Assembly: GCA_020026175.1 (NCBI GenBank)
Contig: JAHHQV010000006.1
Span: 1 to 62,527 of the forward strand
DNA: 62,527 bases
Origin: Phocaeicola sp.
GTDB taxonomy: Bacteria; Bacteroidota; Bacteroidia; Bacteroidales; Bacteroidaceae
Direction: 5' to 3'
Below are positions 60,579-62,527 of this stretch, piece by piece. The stretch's first letter is position 1, and each line of letters opens with the position of its first letter. A program made the position numbers and the translations under genes. The notes below the pieces were generated by a model. The model was not told the origin of the DNA and made no database searches. It was given only the letters and a program-made list of their open reading frames with translations.

Positions 60579-62228
60579 ATGAAAATTAAAAGGAAATCAC
60601 TGCTGGCGATAGCTGCAGCATTGTGTGGTGTGTTGGGCGTAATGGGACAGCCAAAAGAAACAAAGCCTAGGTTGGTGGTAGGGATTGTTGTAGACCAAAT
60701 GAGGTGGGATTATCTTCACCGTTTTGGCGCGCGTTTCGGAAATGGAGGATTCAACCGTCTTCTCAATGAAGGCTTCAGTTGTGACAATACCCAGCTAAAC
60801 TACATTCCTACAATAACAGCCATAGGACACACATCTATCTATACCGGTTCAGTGCCTTCAATACACGGCATTGCAGGGAATGATTTCTATAAAGACGGGA
60901 AAAGAGTGTATTGCACAAGTGACTCCACCGTAAGCAGTGTAGGCACAAAAAACGAGTCGGGACAGATGTCGCCGAAGAATCTTCTTGTAACCACAATAGG
61001 GGATGAATTAAAACTTTCAAATAACTTCCGATCTAAGGTGATAGGCATATCGCTGAAAGACCGTGCTTCAATTCTTCCGGCGGGACATACTTCAAATGCG
61101 GCCTATTGGTTTGACGATGAAACTGGAAATTTCGTTACAAGTTCTTATTATATGGACAGATTGCCAGAGTGGGTAAAAGAATTCAATAAAAATCAATATC
61201 CACAAAAACTCCTCATGCAAGAATGGAATACGTTATATCCTATAAATACTTATAAAGAAAGTTCGGCAGACAATAATCCTTATGAAAAGAGTCAGATAAA
61301 AGGAGAAGCTCCTGTATTGCCGCTTATGACCTCCACTATCTTTCAAAAGAAAGGTTACAAGGCCATAAGAGCCACCCCTTATGGCAATACGCTTACATTT
61401 AAGATGGCAGAAGAAGCTATAAAAGCCGAAAAACTGGGACAAGGACAAACTACCGATATGATTACTGTAAGTCTGTCGTCTACCGATTATATAGGGCATC
61501 AGTTTGGTACTTATGCCATTGAGACAGAAGATACATATCTCAGGCTTGACAAGGATTTGGAAAATTTCTTGGGATTATTGGACAATAAAGTAGGAAAAGG
61601 AAATTATCTGGTATTCCTTACAGCCGATCATGCTGCTACCCATAATTTCACATTCATGCAGGCTAACAGGCTTCCGGCTGGTGGATGGGTATTGCCTGAT
61701 ACAAAGAAAGAACTTGACAAATTTCTGAAAAAGGAATTTGATTTGGAAATAGAGTTTGTCAAGGATATTCTTAACTATCAGGTATTCATGAATAAAGAAG
61801 AAATCTCTGCTCATGGTATAGATTGTGAAGAAGTAATTTCAAAAGCAATAGCCTATTTGAAGAAGGACAAAACTTTTGCTTATGTGCTTGACATGAACAA
61901 CCTTAAAGGCTCGTCTGTACCGAATCATATAATAGAACGTGCCGTAAACGGATATAACTGGCACCGAAGCGGTGATATCCAACTGATAGTGCAACCTGGA
62001 TACTATGATATAGAATCACCCGAAGATAAAGGAGGGACAGAACATGGTGTGTGGAATCCTTACGACAGCCATATCCCTCTTATCTTTATGGGATGGGGTA
62101 TCCGTAATGGAAGTACGTCACATCCGGTGAATGTTACAGATATAGCACCTACGGTGTGTTCTCTGTTGAACATACAGATGCCAAACGGCTGTATAGGTAC
62201 ACCTATTATAGATATATTGGGACAATAG
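60579..62228 (+). CDS. PafA-type alkaline phosphatase
   Basis: Exported zinc phosphomonoesterase of the alkaline phosphatase superfamily, 549 residues with a signal peptide (about 1-23, VMGQ). The PafA active-site set can be read off: Asp39 in VVDQM, a Thr nucleophile in PTITAIGHTSIYTG (Thr78 or Thr80), Asn101 in AGNDFY, Lys160 and Arg162 in SLKDRAS, then STDYIGHQFG, TADHAATH and TEHGVWN as metal ligands. The Thr nucleophile with the Lys-Arg pair marks PafA rather than PhoA. It probably frees phosphate from sugar phosphates and other esters in the periplasm, often regardless of phosphate level. Confidence 0.9.
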   Translation: MKIKRKSLLAIAAALCGVLGVMGQPKETKPRLVVGIVVDQMRWDYLHRFGARFGNGGFNRLLNEGFSCDNTQLNYIPTITAIGHTSIYTGSVPSIHGIAGNDFYKDGKRVYCTSDSTVSSVGTKNESGQMSPKNLLVTTIGDELKLSNNFRSKVIGISLKDRASILPAGHTSNAAYWFDDETGNFVTSSYYMDRLPEWVKEFNKNQYPQKLLMQEWNTLYPINTYKESSADNNPYEKSQIKGEAPVLPLMTSTIFQKKGYKAIRATPYGNTLTFKMAEEAIKAEKLGQGQTTDMITVSLSSTDYIGHQFGTYAIETEDTYLRLDKDLENFLGLLDNKVGKGNYLVFLTADHAATHNFTFMQANRLPAGGWVLPDTKKELDKFLKKEFDLEIEFVKDILNYQVFMNKEEISAHGIDCEEVISKAIAYLKKDKTFAYVLDMNNLKGSSVPNHIIERAVNGYNWHRSGDIQLIVQPGYYDIESPEDKGGTEHGVWNPYDSHIPLIFMGWGIRNGSTSHPVNVTDIAPTVCSLLNIQMPNGCIGTPIIDILGQ

Positions 62229-62310
62229 AGGCAAGACGTCAGAAAATGTAAGGCAAAGAAAACTGCCAGTATTTGTTACTTGTCTAAAAGACAGACATAA
62301 CCATCAGAAA

Positions 62311-62353
62311 CATCACATCAACGACATCGTAACAGTTTGCCGTTGATGTGATG
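62311..62353 (+). terminator. terminator after PafA-type gene
   Basis: Perfect 13-bp stem CATCACATCAACG / CGTTGATGTGATG, followed by TTTTG. Confidence 0.8.
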
Positions 62354-62356
62354 TTT

Positions 62357-62444
62357 TGCTAAGTCTGTAGCGATTAGTCGCTTTCATCAAAACGCCTAAT
62401 CGCTTTCATCAAAACGCCTAATCGCTTAAAAAAAACGCTGTCCG
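62357..62444. repeat. 22-bp tandem repeat, locus C
   Basis: Two identical 22-bp units (62379-62400 and 62401-62422) begin CGCTTTCATCAAAACGCC and end TAAT. A third decayed unit follows at 62423-62444, and a decayed one precedes. It is the cleanest copy of the family seen at 9.75 and 27.47 kb. Confidence 0.75.
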
Positions 62445-62527
62445 TACTGAAAACAGGTGCAAATGTACTTTCGTGAAGAATCCAAATAGAAACGCAACGT
62501 TTTGATAAAAACTCATCGGTCGGGGAG
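62445..62527. other. window edge, unassigned
   Basis: No gene or structure recognised in the last 83 bp. Confidence 0.3.

Noticed and set aside
62357..62444. CRISPR array from the short tandem repeats
   Set aside because: The 22-bp units are contiguous without spacers, diverge from each other, and no cas gene is nearby.

Overview
The window reads as an ordinary stretch of chromosomal core genome from a low-GC Bacteroidales bacterium, most likely Bacteroidaceae. The grounds are: a GldE homologue next to ssb; a ThiS-E-G-C-H-F-TenI operon behind a TPP riboswitch; Bacteroides-type families (DUF4923, HU, ThrE fusion, PafA phosphatase); weak or absent Shine-Dalgarno sequences; and about 26 copies of the Bacteroidetes promoter signature TAnnTTTG, 13 of them with a TTTG/TTG box 19-21 bp upstream. 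I see no prophage, insertion sequence, CRISPR array or rRNA operon. One tRNA gene (Arg, anticodon TCT) is present.

Layout. 0.1-5.2 kb: RNase G, a 30-residue COX24-type ribosomal protein and HU on the minus strand, then ssb, gldE and a phosphopantetheinyl transferase on the plus strand. 5.2-8.7 kb: type I asparaginase followed by a response regulator and a histidine kinase, all minus strand. 9.0-11.3 kb: a reduced tryptophan locus, trpG and trpB only, with a trp leader peptide containing tandem Trp codons and an attenuator hairpin. 11.4-15.7 kb: a LysM glucosaminidase, a sodium:solute symporter, recR, a small membrane protein and a GNAT. 15.8-23.2 kb: an RND efflux operon (adaptor, pump, outer-membrane factor) divergent from a ThrE-type exporter, with a 19-bp palindrome between them. 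23.8-31.6 kb, all minus: rpsA, a SIMPL protein and BadF-type kinase, a small hypothetical and a GH13 amylase, fabD, thiD. 31.7-37.3 kb: GDP-mannose synthesis, thiol peroxidase, the DUF368/PopT lipid carrier transporter, a radical SAM protein, prs. 37.4-43.5 kb: the thiamine operon. 43.7-50.3 kb: an ABM monooxygenase, tRNA-Arg, NhaC antiporter, ahpC-ahpF, nadC, rlmH. 50.5-55.4 kb: a tricorn-like S41 protease, mazG and two unknown genes. 55.7-62.2 kb: clpB, an NlpE-like lipoprotein, pabB-pabC and a PafA-type phosphatase.

How it fits together. The thi operon and the separate thiD supply thiamine under TPP control. TrpG is the only glutamine amidotransferase of its class here and may serve as PabA for the PabB/PabC pair 49 kb away. 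TrpB alone can make tryptophan from indole, and its leader peptide suggests that step is still tuned to charged tRNA-Trp. Tpx and AhpCF cover peroxide defence.

The most unusual signals are the attenuator controlling a lone trpB, a dispersed family of 22-bp-period intergenic repeats at three loci (about 9.75, 27.47 and 62.4 kb), the GTAGAAA palindrome between the efflux operon and thrE, and several compact overlapping promoter/terminator arrangements. I did not find a clearly novel multi-gene system; most of the window is conserved housekeeping content.
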